Shown here in pieces: positions 13,462 to 21,460 of a stretch of DNA of 33,506 bases (position 1 is the stretch's first letter; every line of letters begins with the position of its first letter). Source of the stretch: Pseudomonadota bacterium (GTDB lineage Bacteria > Pseudomonadota > Alphaproteobacteria > Micavibrionales > Micavibrionaceae). Under the pieces are notes generated by a model. It ran no database searches. It was not told the DNA's origin and saw only the letters and a list, made by a program, of their open reading frames with translations. The stretch lies in contig JACQIJ010000060.1 in the NCBI GenBank assembly GCA_016198545.1, positions 1 to 33,506 of the forward strand, written 5' to 3'. The translations under genes and the position numbers were made by a program.

Positions 13462-16039
13462 TATCCCAATCCACATTACCGCTTTCTGACGTAAACCGAT
13501 TGTCTCCGGCCTCACCCCCCGCCTTCTCCTTGGCAGCAACGCGCTTTGCGGGAATAATGATTGTCGCAGTCGTGCCTATGCCCTTTTGCGAAAAGAGTTC
13601 CAGCCGCCCGCCGTGGAGTTTTATCAATGCATTGACAAGAGTCAGACCGAGGCCGGCGCCGGATCCACTGCGCGCGAAGGAGGACTCAACCTGCCCGAAT
13701 GGAGACAAAGCTTTTTCGATCTCCTCCTCGCTCAAGCCAATGCCTGTGTCTGTCACGGAAAGCCTCAGATTTCCTTCCGCATCAACTTCATATGAAATCG
13801 TAATACGTCCACCCTCGGGCGTAAATTTTACCGCATTCGACAGAAGATTAAGAACAATCTGCTTCAGGGCCACATCTTCGCCAATCACCAGCGGCGCTTT
13901 ACGATCCACCAGATTGATGACCGTTTTCTGCGATTCTTGCACCTTGGGCATCATAAGATCGACGCATATCTTGACGGTTTTTTCCAAATTCACGGAGGAT
14001 TCATTAAGCTGGCGCTCGCCCGCGTCAATCTTCGATATATCGAGAATCTCATTGATAATGGCCAGAAGACGTTTTCCGCTATTGAAAATGTCGCAAGCAT
14101 ATTCCCAGTATTGCTTGTTTTCCACCGGGCCCAGCACCTGATTCTTGATAATCTCGGAGAAACCAATGATGGCATTCAGCGGCGTACGCAGTTCATGGCT
14201 CATGTTCGCCAAAAATTCGGATTTCGCGCGGCTGGCCATATCCGACTGAATTTTCGCCTCCCGAAGCTTCAACTCCACATCCTTCCTTTTAGTTATATTC
14301 TCTACGCTCCCTTCATAGTATAAAACCCTGCCGTCCTCTCCCTTGACGACGCGCGCATTTTCATTGATCCATATCCTCTGCCCGTCCTTGCGGATAATCT
14401 GCGCTTCAAACCCCCTGATGAAATCAGCGCTCTTGACGCTTTTTAAAAACTGCATTCGATCTTTTACGTTTTCGTACAGCTGCTCATGCGCGTTATAAAC
14501 GCCATGAATCAGATCATCAGCCGAATCATAGCCCAGTATGTCCGCCATAGCCGGATTGGCGCTGACGAATTTTCCTTCCGGCGAAAGCTGATAAAGACCG
14601 TCTGCGGCATGCTCAACAATGGTACGGTACTTCTTTTCCGCTTCGCTCAACGCTTTTTCGGCTTTTCTGCGGTCCTCAATATCAGACAGCGTTCCTATAA
14701 TCCTCATATTCTTGTTTTCATCCTGACGCACTATGGAAACATGAAGATCCACATACCTGTAGATATCGGAATATGTTCTGAGCCGTACAAAGGAATGATA
14801 TGAATTTTTCTGTCCTTTCACCATTTGCAGGAAACTGTTTCTCTGCTCTTCCTTGTCCTGAGGATGCAGAAAATCAAAAATATTCATGCCGATCGTTTCC
14901 TGCACGTCAAACCCTGTGATATTTTTCCATGACTCGTTGAGAAAAATGACGATTCCATCCGCGGAGACCTCGAAGATGATGTCGCTGACGGCGCCTATGA
15001 TAGCCTTATATTCGCGCTCCGTCTTTCTGAGAACCTGATCGAGGCGCTCCCGTTCCGTAACTTCAACACTAAAATCAAAGTTTCTTTGCGCCAGAACATT
15101 CCCCATCGTCAGAAGCCTGGTCGACTGATCGTTATAATTCCTTACATAGACGGCCCCCACGACCGTCAGGCCCAACCCAAGCACGAGAACAAAAAAGTAT
15201 GCGTTCCTCAGCAGACCGCCGTGCGCCCGCCGATTTGTTTTTATCATCACTTCCCATCTTATAGTTCCAAACGATAGAATTCGGTCTCCGGTGGAATAAG
15301 GATCGGCATAGTCCCTTCTTGGAAGCCCGTTGCGACTCATAAAAAATACAGGCCTTCCTGAGCCGATATCGCGTACCGTTATCTCGTCTACCGACAATTC
15401 CGCATTACGCCGGATATCATCAAGAAGGCGCGTAAACCGGGTCACGCCGACGATAATGCCTGTCCCCGCGGCGCCGCGGTCGACAACCCGAGCAACAGCG
15501 AAAGAGCGGCTTTTAATCAACGGATCGGAAGATTCCTCAATATACTTCGTCCCCGGCATGTCGGTTGTGACGATTGTCTCGCTAACACCTTCCAGCCTGT
15601 TGTAGAGAAAGTAGTTTACAAGACTTTGTGCGGATTCAGGCATGAGTATTTCGAGATTGTACGCTTCGCCCCGGGGGTGAATGACGTCCTGTGATATCCA
15701 CCCGGATCCCGCCTGCGTGATCCACATCAGGCGGTCAAGTGATCCCAGCCCGGGTATGCTTGCAATTTTCTTGTCTTCAGCCAGGACAGTCCTGCCGCTG
15801 CGCTGGTCCGAGAGCGACAAAACAGTTCCCGCAACCTTCATTGAATCTTCAATCCCGGCCAGCCGATCCCTGATCCTGTTCTCTATGGAATTGATTGTTA
15901 TGGATTCCTGCGACGACAATGCTTCCCGCGCCGCCATACTCACAAGCATGGATGTTATGAAGGTCATAAAAATACCCGTCACAAGAACAATCCATAATGA
16001 ACGGGTTCCGGAAAAAAAACGCGCGCCGCCGCCGGACAT
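13436..16039 (-). CDS. Membrane PAS–PAS sensor histidine kinase
   Basis: A sensor kinase of about 867 residues. Order from the ATG at 16039: transmembrane helix at about 14-36; periplasmic sensing region of about 240 residues; second helix at about 278-298; PAS 1 (about 345-450, 'ADGIVIFLNESWKNITGF'); PAS 2 (about 465-580); HisKA with phospho-acceptor H615 in 'FLANMSHELRTPLNAIIGF'; HATPase domain from about 720 with N box 'LLSNAVKF' and G boxes 'DTGIGLS' and 'GAGLGL'. There is no receiver domain and no response regulator next door, so the partner is unknown. The frame is open to a TTG at 16126. A TTG at 16102 has a well-spaced AAGGA, while the ATG at 16039 has AGGAG about 11 bases away, so the start is uncertain. 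The periplasmic part matches no sensor domain I can name with confidence. Confidence 0.88.
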   Translation of the reverse strand: MSGGGARFFSGTRSLWIVLVTGIFMTFITSMLVSMAAREALSSQESITINSIENRIRDRLAGIEDSMKVAGTVLSLSDQRSGRTVLAEDKKIASIPGLGSLDRLMWITQAGSGWISQDVIHPRGEAYNLEILMPESAQSLVNYFLYNRLEGVSETIVTTDMPGTKYIEESSDPLIKSRSFAVARVVDRGAAGTGIIVGVTRFTRLLDDIRRNAELSVDEITVRDIGSGRPVFFMSRNGLPRRDYADPYSTGDRILSFGTIRWEVMIKTNRRAHGGLLRNAYFFVLVLGLGLTVVGAVYVRNYNDQSTRLLTMGNVLAQRNFDFSVEVTERERLDQVLRKTEREYKAIIGAVSDIIFEVSADGIVIFLNESWKNITGFDVQETIGMNIFDFLHPQDKEEQRNSFLQMVKGQKNSYHSFVRLRTYSDIYRYVDLHVSIVRQDENKNMRIIGTLSDIEDRRKAEKALSEAEKKYRTIVEHAADGLYQLSPEGKFVSANPAMADILGYDSADDLIHGVYNAHEQLYENVKDRMQFLKSVKSADFIRGFEAQIIRKDGQRIWINENARVVKGEDGRVLYYEGSVENITKRKDVELKLREAKIQSDMASRAKSEFLANMSHELRTPLNAIIGFSEIIKNQVLGPVENKQYWEYACDIFNSGKRLLAIINEILDISKIDAGERQLNESSVNLEKTVKICVDLMMPKVQESQKTVINLVDRKAPLVIGEDVALKQIVLNLLSNAVKFTPEGGRITISYEVDAEGNLRLSVTDTGIGLSEEEIEKALSPFGQVESSFARSGSGAGLGLTLVNALIKLHGGRLELFSQKGIGTTATIIIPAKRVAAKEKAGGEAGDNRFTSESGNVDWDTIPPRNLQ

Positions 16040-16187
16040 ACTGCTTCCGTCTCCTGGCGCTTGCTCTTCCTGTCTTTCCTTAACAAATTCTTCCAGCAAC
16101 AACGTTTTCCTTGCGTCGTGTAACAAAATAACAACAAATCCCCACGCTATTCTGACGGAAGGGCGTTAAGTATTTGCTAAAATCAGG

Positions 16188-16201
16188 ACAAATGTATTTG
16201 T
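16188..16201. promoter_or_regulatory. Palindrome upstream of the PAS kinase
   Basis: ACAAAT and ATTTGT flank a 2-base centre (GT), a perfect 14-base palindrome about 150 bases upstream of the ATG chosen for the histidine kinase. It lies in an AT-rich 195-base gap between that start and the isovaleryl-CoA dehydrogenase stop. It might be an operator, but nothing else supports this. Confidence 0.25.
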
Positions 16202-16234
16202 TACGGAAATAGTTGCGTCAGAGTTAAAAGAAAA

Positions 16235-17401
16235 CTACCGGGTTTCCTCGAACAACTCCCGGCCGATCAGCATGCGGCGGATTTCGGACGTGCCAGCGCC
16301 TATCTCATATAGCTTCGCATCGCGCAGAAGACGGCCCGTGGGGTATTCGTTGATATAGCCGTTGCCGCCGAGGGACTGAATCGCCTGCAGTGCCATCTGC
16401 GTTGCGGCCTCGGCGCTCATCAGGATGCAACCGGCGGCGTCCTTGCGCGTAGTCTCGCCGCGGTCGCAGGCCTGCGCCACCGCATAGACATAGGCGCGCA
16501 TAGCGGAAAGTGTCGCGTACATATCCGCCAGCTTGCCCTGCATCAGCTCAAACTCTCCGACGCTCTGACCGAACTGCTTGCGTTCATGCACGTAAGGCAC
16601 GACAACATCCATGCAGGCCTGCATGATGCCCAGCGGCCCGCCCGACAGAACGACACGCTCGTAATCAAGGCCGGACATCAGGACGCGCACGCCTTTGCCA
16701 ACTTCGCCCAGCACGTTTTCGGCAGGAACTTCGCAATCCTGGAATACCAGTTCGCAGGTGTTGGAACCGCGCATGCCCAGCTTGTCCAGCTTCTGCGCCG
16801 TCGAAAACCCCTTGAAACCCTTCTCGGTGATGAAGGCCGTAATGCCCTTCGGCCCCGCGTTTATATCCGTCTTCGCGTAAACGACGAGCGTCTGCGCCTC
16901 CGGCCCGTTGGTGATCCACATTTTATTGCCGTTCAGGATGTAGCGATCGCCCTTTCTATCCGCGCGCAGATTCATCGACACGACGTCCGAACCGCTGCCC
17001 GGCTCGCTCATGGCCAGCGCGCCGGGGTGTTCACCGCTGATGAGCTTCGGAAGGTATTTTTTGCGCTGCGCGTCGCTGCCGTTGCGGTAGATCTGGTTCA
17101 CGCACAAATTCGAATGCGCCCCGTAGGACAGCGCGACGGATGCGCTGGCGCGGCTCAGTTCCTCCATCGCGATGACGTGCGCGAGGTAGCCCATATCCGC
17201 CCCGCCGTATTCTTCGGACACGGTCATGCCCAGCAGGCCCATGCCGCCCAGCTTGCGCCACACATCCTGCGGGAATTCATTCCTGTGATCTATTTCCGCA
17301 GCGCGCGGCGCCAGTTCCTTCTGCGCGAGCTTGTACACCTCCTCGCGCATCGCCTCGATTTCTTCCGGATGTCCGAATTTCAGCGTGGGATAGGGAATCA
17401 T
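16235..17401 (-). CDS. Isovaleryl-CoA dehydrogenase-like acyl-CoA dehydrogenase
   Basis: FAD-dependent oxidation of a short branched acyl-CoA, most likely isovaleryl-CoA to 3-methylcrotonyl-CoA in leucine breakdown. The 388-residue protein follows the family closely: 'LSYGAHSNLCVNQI' (91-104), 'ALAMSEPGSGSDV' (128-140), 'WITNGPEAQTLVVYAKT' (162-178), E248 in 'GLDYERVVLSGGPLG' at the position of the isovaleryl-CoA dehydrogenase catalytic base, and 'YEIGAGTSEIRRMLIGRE' near the end. The ATG at 17401 has AAAGGAGA seven bases upstream, so the GTG ten codons earlier was rejected. It follows the acid-ceramidase-like gene by 26 bases. The usual partners (methylcrotonyl-CoA carboxylase, enoyl-CoA hydratase) are not in the window, so substrate choice rests on the motif match. 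Confidence 0.88.
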   Translation of the reverse strand: MIPYPTLKFGHPEEIEAMREEVYKLAQKELAPRAAEIDHRNEFPQDVWRKLGGMGLLGMTVSEEYGGADMGYLAHVIAMEELSRASASVALSYGAHSNLCVNQIYRNGSDAQRKKYLPKLISGEHPGALAMSEPGSGSDVVSMNLRADRKGDRYILNGNKMWITNGPEAQTLVVYAKTDINAGPKGITAFITEKGFKGFSTAQKLDKLGMRGSNTCELVFQDCEVPAENVLGEVGKGVRVLMSGLDYERVVLSGGPLGIMQACMDVVVPYVHERKQFGQSVGEFELMQGKLADMYATLSAMRAYVYAVAQACDRGETTRKDAAGCILMSAEAATQMALQAIQSLGGNGYINEYPTGRLLRDAKLYEIGAGTSEIRRMLIGRELFEETR

Positions 17402-17427
17402 TTTATTTTTCTCCTTTAATCGACTCG

Positions 17428-18414
17428 TCACCGGGAAAGAATTAAATCATGCTTTTGTGTTGCAGGCTCGACGCCTTCCCATCCCTGAACGACAAGGTGA
17501 CCCGTTTTTGCGTTCGCTTCAAAAGCCAGACGCGTTTCATCGTTCAGAACCGGTGGCACCAGCCACTTGAAATCTCTTTTATCCAGAGACAGATTATCAT
17601 TCATGCGTACGACCCGTTCATAGCTCGTAGCGTTCTGTTCCCTTCCGCGCCACTTTCCGGGTAACCAGTGATTTCCGGTGCAGCCCGTGCCTTCGTGAAC
17701 CACAGCATCTGTCCGCTGCCGCTCAATAATGCATTGCTCGTTTTTATCAATGCCCGTAACAGAGAAAATAGCGGAAATGCATAAAGGCTTGCTCGCAAGC
17801 ATATCCACCGCCTGCTTGTAATTCGCACATTGCTCAAACACCTGACGAAGCAGAATCGTTGGTTGCACATCATCGCTCTGCCACATACGGACCATATCCA
17901 GAGACCAGTCGCCGAAACGGCTCAAACCTTTATAAGGAATGGGGGCCTGATTGATCGCCACGGCGAAACGGCCCGGCGCAACCCCCTGTACCACGCCCAC
18001 ATAACCGGGATAAGCAATATTCCAATAAGCACCTTGTTCCGTTTCATGCCGCGCCAAAATCACCTTGTTACCCATACCGTCTGGTGGCCAATCCATCGAG
18101 CGGTACATGACTGGACCTTCATCCTGCTGCTCTCCGCCAATAACAGCCGTCGTGCACCCCCACTCATAGCTGAGATTGAGAAGATGTAAATTCTCAATAC
18201 CTGTTTCATCAGCGATTTTCTGCACTTCCTCTTTGTAGGGTGCATTTGTCCTCTCCAGCCATTGCTGCGCTTTCCGGTCCATAAACCCGGCCTTCCATTT
18301 GGGCAAGGAACCGAAAAAATCTTGAATCATGCCCGCCGTCATCCCCGGCTTATGCATGGCAATATCGACGGCGTTTTTTGTACCGAAAAGAACTGGAATC
18401 CGCGGCAAACCCAT
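17428..18414 (-). CDS. Acid-ceramidase-like Ntn amidohydrolase
   Basis: A 328-residue probable linear-amide C-N hydrolase of the acid ceramidase/NAAA/C45-like group, in which an internal cysteine becomes the N-terminal nucleophile after self-cleavage. The likely nucleophile is C87 in 'YEWGCTTAVIGG', followed at the right distance by R105 and D108 in 'YRSMDWP', as in acid ceramidase. 'GVVQGVAPGRFAVAINQ' and 'GTGCTGNHW' match later conserved blocks. No signal peptide is seen, so it should be cytoplasmic. The frame is open to 18609 inside prfC, but the ATG at 18414 has a GGGGGA binding site and the homology begins there. It lies 67 bases after prfC and 26 before the acyl-CoA dehydrogenase. The substrate is unknown: N-acyl amines, ceramide-like lipids or small acylated peptides are all possible. 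Confidence 0.72.
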   Translation of the reverse strand: MGLPRIPVLFGTKNAVDIAMHKPGMTAGMIQDFFGSLPKWKAGFMDRKAQQWLERTNAPYKEEVQKIADETGIENLHLLNLSYEWGCTTAVIGGEQQDEGPVMYRSMDWPPDGMGNKVILARHETEQGAYWNIAYPGYVGVVQGVAPGRFAVAINQAPIPYKGLSRFGDWSLDMVRMWQSDDVQPTILLRQVFEQCANYKQAVDMLASKPLCISAIFSVTGIDKNEQCIIERQRTDAVVHEGTGCTGNHWLPGKWRGREQNATSYERVVRMNDNLSLDKRDFKWLVPPVLNDETRLAFEANAKTGHLVVQGWEGVEPATQKHDLILSR

Positions 18415-18481
18415 ATATCCCCCTACTCGTTCAGATAGCTGTCCTCTACTATCACAGACCATAGCATATTGCAAAAACCTG

Positions 18482-20056
18482 CTACTTCGTCGCCTGAAAC
18501 CGGATCGCCGGGTTGTTGGTCTGCGCGTCGTCGAGGTGCCAGGCGTTGCGCGCCAGAAAGACGGGGTCGCCATCATGATCATTGGCGACGGCTCCGCGGT
18601 TGCGATCAATGAAATCCTTCAGCACCGATGAATCGTCCGCCGCCAGCCAGCGCGCGGTGTGCAGGGCCGTTTCCTCAAACTTCACCGGCACGCTGTATTC
18701 GGTGCGGATGCGGTCGGCCAGAATCTCGAATTGCAACGCGCCGACAACGCCGACGACCCAGCTTGAATCCGTCAGCGGCCTGAACACACGGGCCGCACCC
18801 TCCTCCGCCAGCTGCTCCAGCGCCTCGCCAAGGTGCTTGGCCTTCATCGGGTCTTCCGCGCGGGCTTTCTGCATGTATTCCGGCGCGAAGCTGGGGATGC
18901 CCGTAAAATTCAGGTCTTCGCCTTCGGTCAGCGCGTCGCCGATCCGCAGGTTCCCGTGGTTCGGCAGGCCTATGATGTCGCCCGCAAAGGCTTCTTCGGC
19001 GGCATTCCGCTCCTGCGCGAAGAACATCAGCGGGTTGTGCATCGGGATCACCTTCCCGCTGCGCACGTGCTTCAGTTTCATGCCTTTTTTGAAAGGGCCG
19101 GAGCAGATGCGCGCGAAAGCGATGCGGTCGCGGTGCTTCGGATCCATATTGGCCTGTATCTTGAAAACAAAGGCAGAGACTTTCGGTTCATCCGGCAAAA
19201 CTTCGCGTTCCAATGCTTTTTGCGACCGCGGCGCGGGCGCGAATTTACCGAGGCCCTGCAGCAGTTCGCGCACGCCAAAATTATTCACCGCGCTGCCAAA
19301 ATAGACGGGCGTCATGTGACCTTCCAGATAGGCCTGATGATCGAGCGGCTTGCAGGCGCCACGCAGCATTTCCACGTCTTCGCGCAACTTCGCTGCCTGA
19401 TCCGCGGGCAGGCGTTGGTCGATTTTCGGGTCATCGAGGCCCGCGCATTCGATGCCTTCGGCGATTTCCTCGCCCTTCGTGCGCTCCATCAGAACAAGCT
19501 TGTCGTTCAGGATGTCGTAACAGCCCCGGAAATCCCGGCCCATGCCGATTGGCCAGCTGGCGGGGGTGACATCGAGCTGCAGCTTGCTTTCGATCTCATC
19601 CAGCAGATCGATGGGATCAAGCGAATCGCGGTCCATTTTGTTCACGAAGGTGATGATGGGAATGTCGCGCATCCGGCACACTTCAAACAATTTCAGCGTC
19701 TGCGACTGAATGCCGCGCGCACCATCAAGCACCATCACCGCGCTGTCCACGGCGGTCAGAACGCGGTAAGTATCCTCGGAGAAATCCTCGTGCCCCGGCG
19801 TATCGAGCAGGTTGAAAGTATGATCGCCGTATTCGAACGTCATCACGGCGGAAGTGACGGAAATCCCCCGTTCCTGCTCCACCTTCATCCAGTCGGAACG
19901 CGCACGGCGGCGTTCGCCCTTCGCCTTCACCATCCCGGCCATCTGGATCGCGCCGCCGAACAGCAGCAGCTTTTCGGTAAGCGTCGTCTTCCCGGCGTCC
20001 GGATGGGCGATGATGGCGAACGTGCGCCGCTTTTGACTCTGATCCTGCAGGCTCAT
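18482..20056 (-). CDS. prfC: Peptide chain release factor 3
   Basis: GTPase that removes RF1/RF2 from the ribosome after termination. The 524-residue product has G1 'AHPDAGKTT' (17-25), G3 'DTPGHEDF' (85-92) and G4 'NKMD' (139-142). It also has the RF3 marker 'MVKAKGERRRARSDWMKVEQERGISV' split across residues 41-66, then domain II and the RF3 C-terminal domain ('VVGVVGALQFEILADRI'). Its length fits RF3 and is too short for EF-G. It begins 23 bases after the mucR stop and is probably transcribed with it and with the two genes that follow. Confidence 0.95.
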   Translation of the reverse strand: MSLQDQSQKRRTFAIIAHPDAGKTTLTEKLLLFGGAIQMAGMVKAKGERRRARSDWMKVEQERGISVTSAVMTFEYGDHTFNLLDTPGHEDFSEDTYRVLTAVDSAVMVLDGARGIQSQTLKLFEVCRMRDIPIITFVNKMDRDSLDPIDLLDEIESKLQLDVTPASWPIGMGRDFRGCYDILNDKLVLMERTKGEEIAEGIECAGLDDPKIDQRLPADQAAKLREDVEMLRGACKPLDHQAYLEGHMTPVYFGSAVNNFGVRELLQGLGKFAPAPRSQKALEREVLPDEPKVSAFVFKIQANMDPKHRDRIAFARICSGPFKKGMKLKHVRSGKVIPMHNPLMFFAQERNAAEEAFAGDIIGLPNHGNLRIGDALTEGEDLNFTGIPSFAPEYMQKARAEDPMKAKHLGEALEQLAEEGAARVFRPLTDSSWVVGVVGALQFEILADRIRTEYSVPVKFEETALHTARWLAADDSSVLKDFIDRNRGAVANDHDGDPVFLARNAWHLDDAQTNNPAIRFQATK

Positions 20057-20079
20057 TTTTCTTCTTCAGGGTGTTTGAA

Positions 20080-20508
20080 CTACTTAGCGCGGCCTTTCGT
20101 GCCGAGGCCTATTTCCTTGGCAAGGCTGCTGCGCCGCTTGGCGTAATTCGGCGCCACCATCGGGTAATCGGCAGACAAGCCCCAGCGTTCGCGGTATTGC
20201 TCCGGCGTCATGGAATAGGCCGTTTGCAGGTGGCGCTTGAGCATTTTCAGTTTTTTGCCGTCTTCGAGGCAGACGATATAATCGGGCGTCACGGATTTTT
20301 TAATCGGCACGGCGGGCTGAGGCCTGTCGGCCATCATCGCGGACGCGCCGCCTTCGCCCGTCAGGCCTGCCAGCGTACGGTAGACCTTCTGGATGACATT
20401 GGGAATTTCATCGGCGGCGACCTGCGTCGCCGACAAATGCGCGGAGACGATTTCCGTTGTCAGAGTCAAAAGGTAATCGTATTTACCATTGCCGTCATCG
20501 CCAGTCAT
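20080..20508 (-). CDS. MucR/Ros family transcriptional regulator
   Basis: A 142-residue DNA-binding regulator of the alphaproteobacterial MucR/Ros family, which controls surface polysaccharide, motility and cell-cycle genes in studied species. The N-terminal oligomerisation part ('LLTLTTEIVSAHLSATQV', 13-30) and the Ros-type finger ('DYIVCLEDGKKLKMLKRHL', 76-94) are clear, followed by 'MTPEQYRERWGL' and 'DYPMVAPNYAKRRSSLAKEIGLG'. In the finger, C80, D83 and H93 are present, but the position that is His in several MucR proteins ('HLxTHY') is A97, so metal binding may be weak or absent. It is first in the run mucR-prfC-hydrolase-dehydrogenase and divergent from nadC. Confidence 0.92.
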   Translation of the reverse strand: MTGDDGNGKYDYLLTLTTEIVSAHLSATQVAADEIPNVIQKVYRTLAGLTGEGGASAMMADRPQPAVPIKKSVTPDYIVCLEDGKKLKMLKRHLQTAYSMTPEQYRERWGLSADYPMVAPNYAKRRSSLAKEIGLGTKGRAK

Positions 20509-20528
20509 GAATAAAGCCTTTCGTTACG

Positions 20529-20590
20529 AAGTATAAATGCATATCGGCGGAAAATCCGCAAGTATTCGCGCAAATAAAATACTTACTATG
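20529..20590. promoter_or_regulatory. mucR/nadC divergent regulatory region
   Basis: The AT-rich gap contains an inverted repeat AAGTATT (20560-20566) and AATACTT (20578-20584) with an 11-base spacer. There is a third AAGTAT at 20529-20534 and a small perfect hairpin GCGGA-AAA-TCCGC between them (20547-20559). TACTAT (20584-20589) could be a -10 element for nadC. MucR proteins often regulate their own genes through AT-rich sites, so this could be an autoregulatory region, by inference only. Confidence 0.35.
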
Positions 20591-20617
20591 CATGAAAAAT
20601 CTGCCATAGTCGCAGAC

Positions 20618-21460
20618 ATGAATATCGATGCCCGAACCGTGGAAAACGCCATAAAACGCGCACTGGCCGAAGACCTCGGCGGCGGCAGGGACATCACGAC
20701 GGCGGCCGCCATCCCCCCCGGCGCGGCAATGAAGGCCGTCATGCGCGCACGGCGGGAAGGCATATTGTGCGGCGGGGAAATCGCCGCCGCTGCGTTCCGC
20801 GCCGTCGACCCGTCCCTGAAAATCACGGCACACATCAGGGATGGCGGCAAAATCGCGCCGGGGCAGGATATACTGAGCATCGAAGGGCCGGCGGCTTCGA
20901 TCCTGACAGCGGAACGGACGGCGCTGAATTTCGCCACGCATCTTTCGGGCATCTCCACGATGACAGGAAAGTATGTTGAGGCCGTCGCGGGAACGAAGGC
21001 CTCCATTATGTGCACGCGCAAGACGCTGCCCGGCCTGCGCATCTTTCAGAAATACGCGGTCAGATGCGGCGGCGGCCGAAACCACCGCTTCGGGCTTTAC
21101 GATGCAGTTCTTATCAAGGACAACCATATCGCCGCCGCGGGAGGCGTGGGAACAGCCATCGAAAAAGCATTATCCTTCACAGAAAAAAAAGTGAAAATCG
21201 AAGTCGAAGTGGACACAATGGATCAGCTCAAAGAGGCGCTGCAGCACGACATAGACGTTGTTCTTCTGGACAATATGCCCGCCGATATGCTGCGGCTGGC
21301 GGTGAAAATGGCGAAAGGAAAATGCCTGACCGAAGCTTCGGGCGGGATTACCCTTCGAAATGTCCGCGCCGCGGCGCAAACAGGCGTTGACATGATTTCC
21401 ATTGGCGCCCTGACCCACAGCGCGCCCGCGCTCGACATCGGACTGGACACGATCCTTTAG
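20618..21460 (+). CDS. nadC: Nicotinate-nucleotide pyrophosphorylase (carboxylating)
   Basis: Converts quinolinate and PRPP to nicotinate mononucleotide and CO2 in de novo NAD synthesis. The 280-residue product has 'EDLGGGRDITT' near the start, 'TAERTALNF' and the active-site block 'CTRKTLPGLR...KYAVRCGGGRNHRFGLYD'. These are followed by 'LIKDNHI', 'KIEVEVDT', 'VVLLDNM', 'LTEASGGI' and 'GVDMISIGALTHS', all standard NadC motifs. The frame is open to 20537; ATGs at 20588 and 20618 are both possible and none has a strong ribosome binding site. The later one was preferred because it matches the family length and leaves room for a promoter. nadA and nadB are not in the window. The end overlaps the opposing kinase gene by four bases. 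Confidence 0.93.
   Translation: MNIDARTVENAIKRALAEDLGGGRDITTAAAIPPGAAMKAVMRARREGILCGGEIAAAAFRAVDPSLKITAHIRDGGKIAPGQDILSIEGPAASILTAERTALNFATHLSGISTMTGKYVEAVAGTKASIMCTRKTLPGLRIFQKYAVRCGGGRNHRFGLYDAVLIKDNHIAAAGGVGTAIEKALSFTEKKVKIEVEVDTMDQLKEALQHDIDVVLLDNMPADMLRLAVKMAKGKCLTEASGGITLRNVRAAAQTGVDMISIGALTHSAPALDIGLDTIL

Noticed and set aside
16586..17419. Plus-strand open frame of 277 codons opposite isovaleryl-CoA dehydrogenase
   Set aside because: Antisense shadow in high-GC coding sequence; very Arg/His/Ala-rich without domain motifs.
18833..20146. Plus-strand open frame of 437 codons opposite prfC
   Set aside because: Antisense to clear RF3 motifs; rich in Arg, His and Ala in no domain order; a shadow frame.
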